From the NCBI GenBank assembly GCA_041569895.1, contig JBFFXF010000048.1, forward strand, positions 1 to 33,505: a DNA stretch of 33,505 bases. Reading direction: 5' to 3'. Positions 1 through 8,860 of this stretch are shown here, piece by piece. Position numbers and translations under genes: made by a program. Source of the DNA: JBFFXF01 sp041569895 (lineage in GTDB: Bacteria; Planctomycetota; UBA8108; JACQVS01). The first letter of the stretch is position 1. Each line of letters opens with the position of its first letter. The notes beneath the pieces were generated by a model. The model made no database searches. It was not told where the DNA came from and worked only from the letters and a program-made list of their open reading frames with translations.

Positions 1-48
1 ACGGGCACGGGAACGGGAACGGGAACGGGTACGGGTACGGGTACGTTT
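1..48 (+). repeat. GGGNNC hexamer array (G-rich on plus strand)
   Basis: Seven consecutive hexamers of the form GGGNNC (GGGCAC, GGGAAC x3, GGGTAC x3) run from position 3 to 44 and are followed by a T-run. The regular G3-N3 spacing fits the G-quadruplex consensus on the plus strand. Positions 20-64 match the reverse complement of 8761-8805 at 43 of 45 positions, so this array and its flank form one arm of an inverted pair. Confidence 0.9.
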
Positions 49-213
49 TTGCAACGATGGGGTCGGTCTCGGAATCGGCCATCGGACTCTTCCCCTCCCG
101 CCTTGTATCCGGCCGTCTCCACAGATACCCTTGACCCCGGGTCGAAAGCGTCACTCTCGTCCAAGGCAGTCGTTTCCCGCTCACCGGGCGTTTCCCGCAT
201 GGAGGTCTCTGTC

Positions 214-2730
214 GTGAAGAAACTGAAGCTCCTCCCCTGTCTTCTCCTCGCCAATGCCGCGTTGATGGTCGCAGTGATCGTCGAGGGCGTCATCGCCGAT
301 GCCCAGGACGGCGTCGAGATCCGCAATGGCGACGTCAACGGCGACGGCGCCCGTGACATCAGTGACGCATCGTTTCTGCTCAACTGGCTCTTTCTCGGCG
401 GGCCGCCTCCGGTCGCGTTCGCGGACTCGACCGAGCTCGAGATGCGCGTCGCGGCTCTCGAGGAGGCGGTCGCGGCGTTGCGGGAGTCGCAGCCATCGGT
501 CGAGGAGATCGCCGCGGAGCTCGCGGCGAACCACGCCGACGCGCTGCGCGGCGAGCCCGGGCCGCAGGGGGAACGAGGTCCGCCCGGGACGCCCGGCGTG
601 GGCGGCGCGAATCCCGTCGCGGCCGCCGTCGAGTCGCTCGCTCTGCTGCTCGGTGACGCCGAGATCTCCTCACGCGTTCCGGTCGGCGCCCTGCAACGAG
701 CCGGAGGCGGATTGCGGCTCGAGCTGATAAAGGACGCCGAGTCGTTCGGGACGGTCGTCGGCCTCCACATCGTCGAGGCGGTCTCCCGGTTGCCCGTCGC
801 GCACGTCGCCGTCAGGGTGAGCGGCGCCGAGATCGCCGACCCGGACGAGTTTCTCGGATCGGAGGTAATGCTGACCTGGGTCCTCGACGAAGAGGCGCAC
901 CACTTCGCCGGCGACGTCATCGAGGCCGCCCTCTCGGCGGCTGATTCCCGCTCGGCGACATACCGCATGTCGATCGCGCCGAGGTTTCAGCGGCTCGCCA
1001 GCCAGCGTCGCTCGCGCGTCTTCCAGAGACAGAAGTACAGCGACATCCTCCGGATGCTGCTCGGCGAGGCCGGCGTCTCGCCGTCAAACGTCCCGGAGAG
1101 CGCTCAGGTCCGCGACACCGTCGTCCAGTATCTCGAGACCGATCTCGAATTCGCCTCGCGGCTGATGGAGGAAGAGGGGACCTTCTTCTACTTCACCCAC
1201 GCCGACGGGCGTGACCACGTCAACTTCACGAGCGACATGCGCTTGCTGCCGGGAGTCCGCGGGACGTTTCCGTATCGCGGACACACGGCGCCCCCGGATG
1301 CGATCGGCGAGCAGTACGTCGAGACGCTGCATGCCGCGAGGCGTCCGGTTGCAGACCAGGTCACGGTGCGACAGTGGGACGTCGCACGCAAGGAAACGAT
1401 CACCGCCATGGCGACGCCGTCGCAGAGGCCGAACGGCGTGCAGATCGGCCTCCACGAGGACTTCCTCGGCGAGCGCCGATCACCCGCCGAGGCGGACCTC
1501 GAGGCCACCGTCCGACGGGAGCTCCTCGACCTCGACAGCCAGTTGCTCGACGGCACGAGCACGATCGCCGCGCTGCGAGCGGGGCACGTCGTGACGATCG
1601 CGGGAGTGGGCGACGCCTTCAGCGGCAAGTACTTCGTCAGCTCGGTGAACCACACGTTCGTCACCGTGGACACCGGCGGCCGCCCGGCGTTCTACCACGG
1701 CAACAGCTTCAGGTGCTCCCCTGCGGATGTGCAGTATCGTCCGCGCCGCCTGACCCCGAGGCCTCGAATCGATGGCCTTCAGACGGCGATCGTCGTCGAC
1801 AACGAGAGCGAGGATTCGTCGCCGAGAGTCAGGGTCCGGTTTCCCTGGCTCGACGAGGGCGGCGCCAGTGCGTGGATCCGGCTGGGGTCGATCGGGGCCG
1901 GTCGGGAGCGCGGGTTCCAGTGGATGCCCGAGATCGATGACGAGGTGCTCGTCGGATTCATGCAGGGCGATCCGAGCTACCCGGTCGTCGTCGGATCCCT
2001 CTGGAACGGCAAGGACGCACCGCCCCTGGCGCCTCCCGAGAGCCGCGATCAGCGCATCATCCAGACCCGGTCCGGACACGCGCTGGTCTTCGATGACACC
2101 GAGGGCGCCGAGCAGGTCGCCATGTCGTCCGTTCAGGATCTCGTGCTCGACTCCGGGGAGCTCCTCGAGCTGCAGAGCCGAGGCCCCGCCAGCCTCGCGA
2201 GCGAAAAAGGCGTGGAGCTCTCGAGCGGTCTCGACTTCACGGTCGACTCCTCCGCCGCCGTCAAGATCCAGGCCGCTGCCAGCGTCGAGGTCGTGAGCGC
2301 CGTGACACGGATCACCAGCAGTCTGGTCTCCCTGGATTCGACGACGCGGGTCAATGGCGCGCTGGTGGTGGATTCGAACGCCGGTCCGGCATCCGGCGTG
2401 GCGCCCGGCCAGCGGTCCCGCGACAACGCCATCGTCGCGTGGGCCCGGGTGGGGGCCGGCGGCGCGACCGGTGACGCGCAGTTCGGCGTGACCGCGGTCG
2501 AGCACCCGCAACCGGGCGTGTATCGGATCACTCTCTCGCGCGCGGCGGCGAGCGCCGGCGAGCTCATCCCGATCGCGGTGGCGCGGGTGCGGGGGCAGCC
2601 GACGACTCCCCGGGAGCTGCGGTTCGTCAGTGTCAACCAGGTGGGGCAGGACGCGTTCGAGGTGTACGTCAACCGCGGCGACGTCATTCCGGTCGACGCT
2701 CCGTTCGTCTTCATGGCGACAGCCAGGTGA
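214..2730 (+). CDS. VgrG-like spike protein with signal peptide, dockerin-like and collagen-like segments
   Basis: I place the start at GTG 214, because GGAGG lies at 201-205 with an 8-base gap and the protein then opens with a signal peptide or anchor (KKLKLLPCLLLANAALMVAV). This gives 838 residues. In order: a dockerin-like calcium loop (about 40-60, DVNGDGARDISDA), a short heptad-rich helix (about 72-105), a collagen-like stretch (about 113-131, GEPGPQGERGPPGTPG), a gp27-like region (about 160-500, with FQRQKYSDILRMLL and QYLETDLEFASRLMEEEG as in VgrG), a gp5-like OB fold (about 518-610, RVRVRFPWLDE...GSLWNGKDAPP), a repetitive beta stretch (about 610-730), and a C-terminal beta domain of unknown function. 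VgrG proteins form the tip of type VI secretion and related contractile systems and are normally loaded from the cytoplasm, so a signal peptide is unexpected. No other T6SS gene is in the window. No toxin domain is recognisable. Confidence 0.85.
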   Translation: MKKLKLLPCLLLANAALMVAVIVEGVIADAQDGVEIRNGDVNGDGARDISDASFLLNWLFLGGPPPVAFADSTELEMRVAALEEAVAALRESQPSVEEIAAELAANHADALRGEPGPQGERGPPGTPGVGGANPVAAAVESLALLLGDAEISSRVPVGALQRAGGGLRLELIKDAESFGTVVGLHIVEAVSRLPVAHVAVRVSGAEIADPDEFLGSEVMLTWVLDEEAHHFAGDVIEAALSAADSRSATYRMSIAPRFQRLASQRRSRVFQRQKYSDILRMLLGEAGVSPSNVPESAQVRDTVVQYLETDLEFASRLMEEEGTFFYFTHADGRDHVNFTSDMRLLPGVRGTFPYRGHTAPPDAIGEQYVETLHAARRPVADQVTVRQWDVARKETITAMATPSQRPNGVQIGLHEDFLGERRSPAEADLEATVRRELLDLDSQLLDGTSTIAALRAGHVVTIAGVGDAFSGKYFVSSVNHTFVTVDTGGRPAFYHGNSFRCSPADVQYRPRRLTPRPRIDGLQTAIVVDNESEDSSPRVRVRFPWLDEGGASAWIRLGSIGAGRERGFQWMPEIDDEVLVGFMQGDPSYPVVVGSLWNGKDAPPLAPPESRDQRIIQTRSGHALVFDDTEGAEQVAMSSVQDLVLDSGELLELQSRGPASLASEKGVELSSGLDFTVDSSAAVKIQAAASVEVVSAVTRITSSLVSLDSTTRVNGALVVDSNAGPASGVAPGQRSRDNAIVAWARVGAGGATGDAQFGVTAVEHPQPGVYRITLSRAAASAGELIPIAVARVRGQPTTPRELRFVSVNQVGQDAFEVYVNRGDVIPVDAPFVFMATAR

Positions 2731-2769
2731 TGCCCTTGCGGACACCTGCCGTCCATGGAGAATACCCGC

Positions 2770-5700
2770 ATGAGCATCCCCCAGACGCCCCGACCGGTGT
2801 TGCTGTCACTCGCAGCCGTTCTGCTTTCCGTGCTCTCGCCGCCGCGGGCGGTGGCGGATGACTGGCCGACGTTTCGCCGCGACGTGCACCGCAGCGGCGT
2901 GACCGCCGAGGAACTCGACGTGCGCTCGCTGCGGGGGGCGTGGGCGTGGCGGTCGCCGTATCCGCCGCGGCCCGCGTGGGCCGGACCCGCCAAGTGGGAC
3001 GCGTACGCCGGCATCCGCGGGCTGCGCTCGATGCGGCAGTACGACCCGTGCTTCCACGTCATCGCTGTCGGTGATCGCGTTTACTTCGGGTCCTCCGTCG
3101 ACGACAGCGTGTCGTGCCTCGACGCGACCGGCGGACGACTGCTCTGGTCGTTCGTCACCGACGCGCCGGTGCGCGTCGCCCCGACGCACGCCGGCGGTCG
3201 CATTTACTTCGGCTCCGACGACGGGCACGCCTACTGCGTCGACGCGACGACCGGCGATCTCGTCTGGAAGTTCCGTCCGTCGCCGTCCGGTCGTGAGATC
3301 GTCCACAACGGCCGCTTCGTCTCGCCGTGGCCCTGTCGCACGGGCGTGCTCGTCGACGGCGGCACGGCGTACTTCGCGATGTCGATGCTGCCCTGGAAGG
3401 AGTCGTACCTCTGCGCCGTCGATGCCGTCACGGGCAAGCCCGAGGGCGAGGGTCGCTACGTGCGCGAGCTCTCCGGGCGGACGACCGAGGGGCCGCTCCT
3501 GGCGACGCGCGGCACGCTGATCGCGCCGCAGGGGCGCGTGCCGCCCCTCCTCTTCGATCGCGGCACCGGAGCGGAGCGCGGCAGCCTCGAGGGCGGCGGC
3601 GGCAGCTTCGTCATCGTCGGCGACGACTCGCGCATCCTGCACGGACCCGGCAACAAGACCGGCTGGATCACGTCGAGCGATGAGCGCTCGAGGGAGAGAG
3701 TCGCCACCTTCAAGAACGCCAACGCCATGGCGGTGGCCGCGGGGCGCGCGTTCGTGCTCACCGACCACGCGCTCTCGGCGCTCGACCGCGGGACGAGGCG
3801 GCCGCTCTGGAGCGTTCCGAGCACGCGTCCGTGCGCGCTGATCGTCGCCGGGAAGACGGCTTTCACGGGCGGCATCGACTCGGTCGCCGCCCACGACGCG
3901 ACGAGCGGCAAGCTCGTCTGGACCGCGCCGGTCGACGGTCGCGCGTACGGTCTCGCGGTGGCCGGAGGCGCGCTCCTCGTCTCGACCGACACCGGCGCCA
4001 TCCACTGCTTCCGCGCCACCGACGAGGCGACCGCCGGCGCGACGCCGGTTCCCGCGTCCGCCAGAGACGGCGACGAGACCGCCACCCGGCGCGAGCTCGC
4101 GCCGGTCGAGCCCGTCGACGACCCGGCGCTCGTCTGCCGCTGGGTCTTTCGCGAATCGCAGGCGCGCGGCATCGTCGTCGAGGATCTCGCCGGCGAGCTC
4201 GACGCCTCGGTGAGCGGTCCGGTGCGCTTCGCCGAGATCGGCGCGCGGCAGGCGCTCGCGCTCGACGGCAGCGGCAGCGTCTCCGTGGTCGAGGACCACA
4301 AGCTCGCCAGGCTCCCCGAGCGTGACATCACCGTCGAGGCCTGGGTGCGGGTCGATCAGCCGCTCGAGTGGGGCGGCATCATCGGCGCCATCCAGGACAA
4401 CGGCGACTTCGAGAAGGGCTGGCTCCTCGGCTTTCGCCAGTCGTCGTTCTGCTTCGCGCTCGCCTCGGCCGAGAAGAAGCGCCGCCTGACCTACCTGACG
4501 GCCGGCGTCGCGTTCCGGCCGGGCGAGTGGCATCACGTCGCGGGAACGTACGACGGCGAGACGCTGCGCGTCTACGTCGACGGAGAGCTCTCCGGGACCT
4601 CGAACGAGCACGCCGGCCCGATCGACTATCCGCCGCGCGCGTTCTTCGAGATCGGCGCGTACCGCGACGACGACGAGTTCTTCCCGCTCGTCGGCATGCT
4701 CGAGGAGGTGCGCGTCTACGGCCGTGCGCTCGCCGCGGGGGAGATCCGCGAGCACGCGCGCTCGAGGACGTTCCCGGAGCCGGCCGTCGAGGCGGAGGGG
4801 CCGCCGCCGGCGACCCTCGCCGCCGGTCCGTGGCTCCGCTTCACCGGTCCCGACACGGCGGAGGTGCGCTGGCGGACGGCGCGTCCGTCGCCGACGGCGC
4901 TCGAGTATCGCCTCGGCGAGACGGCGCAACGTTTCGAGGACGCGACGCCGCGGACCGACCATGTCGCCACGCTGGCCGGCCTGAAGCACGATCGCGTGTA
5001 CACGTACACCATCGAGGTGCCCGGCGGCGCTGCGGGCCGGGAGACCCGCAGGACGCGCGAGTTCGAGTGCGACACCTTCTTCAACTTCGCCGTGCCGCCC
5101 ATCCCGGACCGCGCCGATCCGTACGCGGGCCGCGCCGGCGAATCATCGATCCCCGCGGCGGCGCGACGCGTCCTCGAGCGCACCGGCGTCGACCGTGGCA
5201 TCTGCCTGGTGCTCGGCAGCGGCGAGGGGCGACTCGCGTACGAGCTGGCGAGGGGCAGCCGGCTGCGCGTGGTCGGCGTCGACACGTCGCGCGAGCGCAT
5301 CGCCGAGGCCAGACGGTTGCACGCGCGGGCCGGCTCGCTCGGCGGGCGCGTCACGTTCCGCCACGTCGAGTCTCTCGCCGAGCTGCCGTTCACGGGCGAC
5401 GTCGCCAACCTGATCGTCTCCGAGCGATCACTGACCGACGGCGAGCTTCCGGGCGCGGCGCGCGAGGTGGCGCGTCTCCTGAAGCCGCTCGACGGCGTCG
5501 CCTACCTCGGCGTCAGGGGCGCGGGTGATGCGTTCCGCCAGTGGCTCGGGGGACTCGAGGACGGCGCCGGCGGTGCGCGCGTTGACGTCGTTCGCGACGG
5601 CGATCTCGCGTGGCTGCGGCTGTCGCGCCCGGAGCTTCCCGGCTCGGGCGTGTGGTCGCACCAGTACGGCCGGCCCGACAACTCCGCCTTCGGCGGCGAG

Positions 5701-6957
5701 ACGCTCGGCGGCGCCACGGGCGTCGACGACCTCGAGGTGCAGTGGATCGGACGACCGGGCCCTCGCGCCCAGCCGGATCGCAACGGTCGCAAGCCGTCGC
5801 CCCTCTCGGTCGGCGGGCGCCTCTTCACGCAGGGGCTCCAGCGCCTGATCGGCCTCGACGCGCACAACGGCACGGTGCTCTGGGCGCTCGAGGCGCCGCC
5901 GCTCGGACGCTTCAACATGCCGCGCGACTCGAGCAACTGGTGCGCCGATCGCGACGCGGTGTGGGCCGCGGTGGGGGATCGCTGCTGGAAGATCGACGCG
6001 CGCACCGGCACGGTGGTCGATCTCCTCGACATCATCCCGGGCCCGCGCCGCGAGTGGGAGCACGACTGGGGCCTCGTCGCCGTCGAGGGAGCGCATCTCA
6101 TCGGCAGCGCCGTCAAGCGCGGCACCGCGTTCACCGAGTTCTGGGGCGGCGCCGGCGCCGGCTGGTACGACGCCACCAGCGGCCCGGCGACGTTCAAGGT
6201 CTGCAGCGAGAACGTCTTCTCGCTGTCGCGCGAGACCTGCGAACTCGAGTGGACGCACGCCGGCGGCGTGGTGATCAACTCGACCATCGCCGTGACCGCC
6301 GATCGCGTGTACTTCGCCGAGTGCCGCAACCGCAAGGTGGTCGAGTCGCCCGAGCGCCGCGTCGGCCTGCCCGAGCTCTGGGACGACCTGTTCCTCGTCG
6401 CTCTCGACCTCGCCAGCGGACGCACGCTCTGGGAGCGGACCATCGAGGTCCCCGGCGGCGAGGTGGTCTTCTCGCTGGCGCACGGCGAGGGGCGGCTGGT
6501 CATCGTCTCGTCGGCGAAGAAGCTCTACCACGTCCACGCGTTCGACGCCGAGGACGGCGAGCCGCTCTGGGACGCGTCGTTCGCGTGGAAGAAGGGCGAC
6601 CACGGCGCGCACATGTCGCGTCCGGCGATCGTCGGCGGGCGCGTCTTCGTGCGTCCCGCCGCCTTCGACCTCGCGACCGGCGAGCGCCTCGCCGTCGCCA
6701 TGCCGGATGGCGGCTGCGGCACCTACGCGGCGACGCGCGACGCGCTCGTCTTCCGCTCGAGCGAGGTCACCGTCTGGGATCCGACCGACGGGTCAGCGAG
6801 CAAGTGGACGCGCCTGCGCCCCGACTGCTGGCTGAGCACCATCCCCGCGGGTGGCATGCTGCTGTCCCCCGAGGCCGGCGGCGGCTGCAGCTGCGGCAGC
6901 TGGCTGGAGACATCGGTGGGGTTTCGGGCGGTGCGGTACGAGGATGAGCGGCGATGA
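2770..6957 (+). CDS. PQQ-like propeller / LamG / FnIII / methyltransferase / PQQ-like propeller fusion
   Basis: The start ATG 2770 has GGAG at 2757-2760; an in-frame ATG at 2755 is the alternative. The 1395-residue product opens with a signal peptide (LLSLAAVLLSVL...RAVA) and so is exported. Domains in order: a PQQ-like beta-propeller (about 30-430, opening WPTFRRDVHRSG, blades with LVWKF/LLWSF repeats); a LamG/concanavalin-like domain (about 450-655, ITVEAWVRVD, WHHVAGTYDG, LRVYVDGELSG); a fibronectin III-like domain (about 685-765); a SAM-methyltransferase-like Rossmann domain (about 795-950, CLVLGSGEGRLAYELA, VVGVDTS); and a second PQQ-like propeller (about 957-1395) with a Cys-rich GGGCSCGSW near the end. 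A methyltransferase fold in an exported protein is odd, since SAM is cytoplasmic; it may be a structural or degenerate domain. Substrate unknown. It starts 39 bases after the VgrG-like gene stops and is probably co-transcribed. Confidence 0.88.
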   Translation: MSIPQTPRPVLLSLAAVLLSVLSPPRAVADDWPTFRRDVHRSGVTAEELDVRSLRGAWAWRSPYPPRPAWAGPAKWDAYAGIRGLRSMRQYDPCFHVIAVGDRVYFGSSVDDSVSCLDATGGRLLWSFVTDAPVRVAPTHAGGRIYFGSDDGHAYCVDATTGDLVWKFRPSPSGREIVHNGRFVSPWPCRTGVLVDGGTAYFAMSMLPWKESYLCAVDAVTGKPEGEGRYVRELSGRTTEGPLLATRGTLIAPQGRVPPLLFDRGTGAERGSLEGGGGSFVIVGDDSRILHGPGNKTGWITSSDERSRERVATFKNANAMAVAAGRAFVLTDHALSALDRGTRRPLWSVPSTRPCALIVAGKTAFTGGIDSVAAHDATSGKLVWTAPVDGRAYGLAVAGGALLVSTDTGAIHCFRATDEATAGATPVPASARDGDETATRRELAPVEPVDDPALVCRWVFRESQARGIVVEDLAGELDASVSGPVRFAEIGARQALALDGSGSVSVVEDHKLARLPERDITVEAWVRVDQPLEWGGIIGAIQDNGDFEKGWLLGFRQSSFCFALASAEKKRRLTYLTAGVAFRPGEWHHVAGTYDGETLRVYVDGELSGTSNEHAGPIDYPPRAFFEIGAYRDDDEFFPLVGMLEEVRVYGRALAAGEIREHARSRTFPEPAVEAEGPPPATLAAGPWLRFTGPDTAEVRWRTARPSPTALEYRLGETAQRFEDATPRTDHVATLAGLKHDRVYTYTIEVPGGAAGRETRRTREFECDTFFNFAVPPIPDRADPYAGRAGESSIPAAARRVLERTGVDRGICLVLGSGEGRLAYELARGSRLRVVGVDTSRERIAEARRLHARAGSLGGRVTFRHVESLAELPFTGDVANLIVSERSLTDGELPGAAREVARLLKPLDGVAYLGVRGAGDAFRQWLGGLEDGAGGARVDVVRDGDLAWLRLSRPELPGSGVWSHQYGRPDNSAFGGETLGGATGVDDLEVQWIGRPGPRAQPDRNGRKPSPLSVGGRLFTQGLQRLIGLDAHNGTVLWALEAPPLGRFNMPRDSSNWCADRDAVWAAVGDRCWKIDARTGTVVDLLDIIPGPRREWEHDWGLVAVEGAHLIGSAVKRGTAFTEFWGGAGAGWYDATSGPATFKVCSENVFSLSRETCELEWTHAGGVVINSTIAVTADRVYFAECRNRKVVESPERRVGLPELWDDLFLVALDLASGRTLWERTIEVPGGEVVFSLAHGEGRLVIVSSAKKLYHVHAFDAEDGEPLWDASFAWKKGDHGAHMSRPAIVGGRVFVRPAAFDLATGERLAVAMPDGGCGTYAATRDALVFRSSEVTVWDPTDGSASKWTRLRPDCWLSTIPAGGMLLSPEAGGGCSCGSWLETSVGFRAVRYEDERR

Positions 6958-6989
6958 GCCTCGTCCTCGAGCGCCGTCGATTGCTGCCG

Positions 6990-7090
6990 CGAGACCGACA
7001 CCGATTCCGGTGACCGACACCGATTCCGACACCGACACCGACTCCGACACCGATTCCGATTCCGATTCCGACTCCGATGACCGAGACCGA
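6990..7090 (+). repeat. CCGNNN hexamer array (CCGACA/CCGATT/CCGACT)
   Basis: A run of about 16 degenerate hexamers (CCGACA, CCGATT, CCGACT, with GATGACCGAGA interruptions) begins about 30 bases after the stop codon of the propeller fusion gene. It has the same six-base period as the other arrays in this window but only GG doublets on the complementary strand, so its quadruplex potential is weaker. It abuts the inverted-arm element at 7098. Confidence 0.85.
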
Positions 7091-7097
7091 GGACGAC

Positions 7098-7233
7098 TCA
7101 TGAGGAAGGCAGGAAACTCGGGGAAAGCAGGAAACGAAGGGGATGAGGGCGTCGAGCTTCGTGAGTCTCGCTCGAGCCGTCGAAGGGACTTTCCTTGCTT
7201 CGTCGTCTTCCTGCGTTCCTCCTGGATGCGTCG
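7098..7233 (+). repeat. Inverted-arm intergenic element, copy 1
   Basis: The left arm (7098-7138) carries two tandem units of GAGGAAGGCAGGAAAC type. The right arm (7190-7233) is their imperfect reverse complement (TTTCCTTGCTTCGTC, TTCCTGCGTTCCTCC). The centre (7139-7189) contains GCTCGAGCCGTCG. The same centre and right arm recur at 29271-29350, and the left arm plus centre recur inverted at about 18120-18230. The right end reads GGATGCGTCG where other copies read GGATCCGTCG or similar; that ATG is the predicted sulfatase start. The size and inverted arms resemble a MITE or REP-derived element, but no target-site duplication was identified. Confidence 0.75.
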
Positions 7234-8860
7234 TCGTCCTCTGATTGCGGCATTGCTGCTGGCGCTTCCCGTGATGCTCGCCGCGGGCGAGGGGCACTCG
7301 CGTCCCAACGTCCTGCTCGCCATCAGCGACGACCAGTCCTGGCCGCACGCGGGCGCGTACGGTGTCGCCGCGGTCGATACGCCCGCGTTCGATCGCGTGG
7401 CGCGCTCCGGTGTGCTCTTCACCAGCGCGTTCGTCGCGTCGCCCGGTTGCAGTCCATCACGCGCCGCGCTGCTCACCGGCCGCTACCCATGGCAGCTCGA
7501 GAACGCCGGGACGCACGCCAGCTCGTTTCCGTCGAGGTACGTCGTCTTCCCGGACATCCTCGAGCGCGCCGGATACCACGTGGGTTTCACCGGCAAGGGG
7601 TGGGGGCCTGGCAACTGGCGCATCAGCGGCCGGCCGCGCAATCCCGCCGGTCCCGAGTGGAACCGCCGCAGGGCGAGGCCGCCCGCGCCCGGCATCCGCG
7701 CCACCGACTACGCCGCCAACTTCCGCGACTTCCTCGAGGCGAGACCGGACGGCGCGCCGTTCTACTTCTGGTACGGCGCGTCGGAGCCGCATCGCGTCTT
7801 CGCGAGGGGAGCGGGCGTGCACGCTGGCAAGAAGCTCGAGGACGCCCCCGTGCCGCCGTTCCTGCCCGACACCCCCGAGGTGCGCGGCGACGTGCTCGAC
7901 TACCTGGTCGAGATCGAGTGGTTCGACCGGCACCTCGGGAGCATGCTCGAGATCCTCGCGTGGGCCGGCGAGCTCGAGAACACCCTGGTGATCGTCACCA
8001 GCGACAACGGCATGGCGTTTCCCCGCGCCAAGGCGAACCTCCACGAGTACGGCATCCACGTGCCGCTGGCGATCAGCTGGCCACGTCGCGCGCACGCGGG
8101 GCGTCGCGTCGACGATCCGGTGAGCCTTGTCGACCTCGCGCCCACCATCCTCGAGGCGGCCGGTGTGCGGCATCCGGGGCATCCGCCGATGACCGGACGC
8201 AGCCTGCTGCCGATCCTCGCCGCCACGCCCGGCCAGGAGGGTGACGGGGTCGGCGCCGAGCGCCGGGCGGTGTTCGCGGCGCGCGAGCGCCACTCCTCGT
8301 CGCGACACCGCAACGTCGGCTATCCGTGCAGGGCGATCCGCACGCGTGACTATCTGCTGATCCGCAACTTCGCCCGGCAACGCTGGCCCGCCGGCGCGCC
8401 GACGAAGCTGCGGGCCGATGGCTCGCCCGGGCCGCCGCACGACGCCTATCACGACATCGACGCGTCGCCGACGCTGTCGCTGCTCGTCGAGCGCCGCGAG
8501 GATCCGGCGATCGCGCCGTTCTTCCATCTCGCGGTCGACCGGCGTCCGGAGATCGAGCTCTACCACGTCGCGCGCGACCCGGGCTGTCTCGAGAACCTCG
8601 CGGAATCGGAGGCGCGCGCCGCGGTGCGCGAGCGGCTCGCGGCCGAACTCGAGGGGTTTCTGCGGCGGACGGGGGATCCGCGCATGGGGCCGGACGGCGA
8701 CGTCTTCGAGCGCTACGCGCGCTACTCGAGGATCAGGAGATTTCCGCCGCCCGATCGCAGGACCCCAACGTTGAAAAAACGTACCCGTACCCGTACCCGT
8801 TCCCGTCCTCGAGGGCTCTGGTATCGGAGTCCGATGACCGACTCCGATACCGATAGCTGA
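7226..8860 (+). CDS. Type I sulfatase (formylglycine-dependent), secreted
   Basis: A 544-residue sulfatase that hydrolyses sulfate esters or N-sulfates, probably of polysaccharides. It starts MRRRPLIAALLLALPVMLAAG, a good signal peptide. The metal site begins at about residue 27 (RPNVLLAISDDQ). The sulfatase signature CSPSRAALLTGR follows, whose cysteine is the one converted to formylglycine. VTSDNGMAFP supplies the second metal-binding Asp-Asn. The pattern is closest to the heparan N-sulfatase (SGSH)-like branch, but substrate is unproven. The start ATG 7226 lies in the outer right end of an intergenic repeat element and has no clear Shine-Dalgarno. At the 3' end about 33 codons (from 8761) run through a hexamer repeat array, giving a basic KKRTRTRTRSR tail and a TDSDTDS end unlike the family, so the gene has probably lost its original stop to repeat insertion. 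Confidence 0.92.
   Translation: MRRRPLIAALLLALPVMLAAGEGHSRPNVLLAISDDQSWPHAGAYGVAAVDTPAFDRVARSGVLFTSAFVASPGCSPSRAALLTGRYPWQLENAGTHASSFPSRYVVFPDILERAGYHVGFTGKGWGPGNWRISGRPRNPAGPEWNRRRARPPAPGIRATDYAANFRDFLEARPDGAPFYFWYGASEPHRVFARGAGVHAGKKLEDAPVPPFLPDTPEVRGDVLDYLVEIEWFDRHLGSMLEILAWAGELENTLVIVTSDNGMAFPRAKANLHEYGIHVPLAISWPRRAHAGRRVDDPVSLVDLAPTILEAAGVRHPGHPPMTGRSLLPILAATPGQEGDGVGAERRAVFAARERHSSSRHRNVGYPCRAIRTRDYLLIRNFARQRWPAGAPTKLRADGSPGPPHDAYHDIDASPTLSLLVERREDPAIAPFFHLAVDRRPEIELYHVARDPGCLENLAESEARAAVRERLAAELEGFLRRTGDPRMGPDGDVFERYARYSRIRRFPPPDRRTPTLKKRTRTRTRSRPRGLWYRSPMTDSDTDS

Noticed and set aside
49..213. Upstream in-frame extension of the VgrG-like gene
   Set aside because: It begins at the repeat flank, lacks a ribosome-binding site and would bury the signal peptide; GGAGG at 201-205 supports GTG 214.
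2806..4989. Long open frame on the minus strand (727 codons) opposite the propeller fusion
   Set aside because: Arg/Asp/Ala-rich with no domain pattern; the plus strand frame has clear PQQ and LamG motifs. It is a GC-driven antisense frame.
6990..7090. Hexamer arrays as a CRISPR array
   Set aside because: The period is six bases with no unique spacers, and no cas genes are present.
6851..7225. Upstream in-frame extension of the sulfatase through TDTDSDTDSD-coding hexamers
   Set aside because: It overlaps the preceding gene and repeats, and would bury a normal signal peptide.
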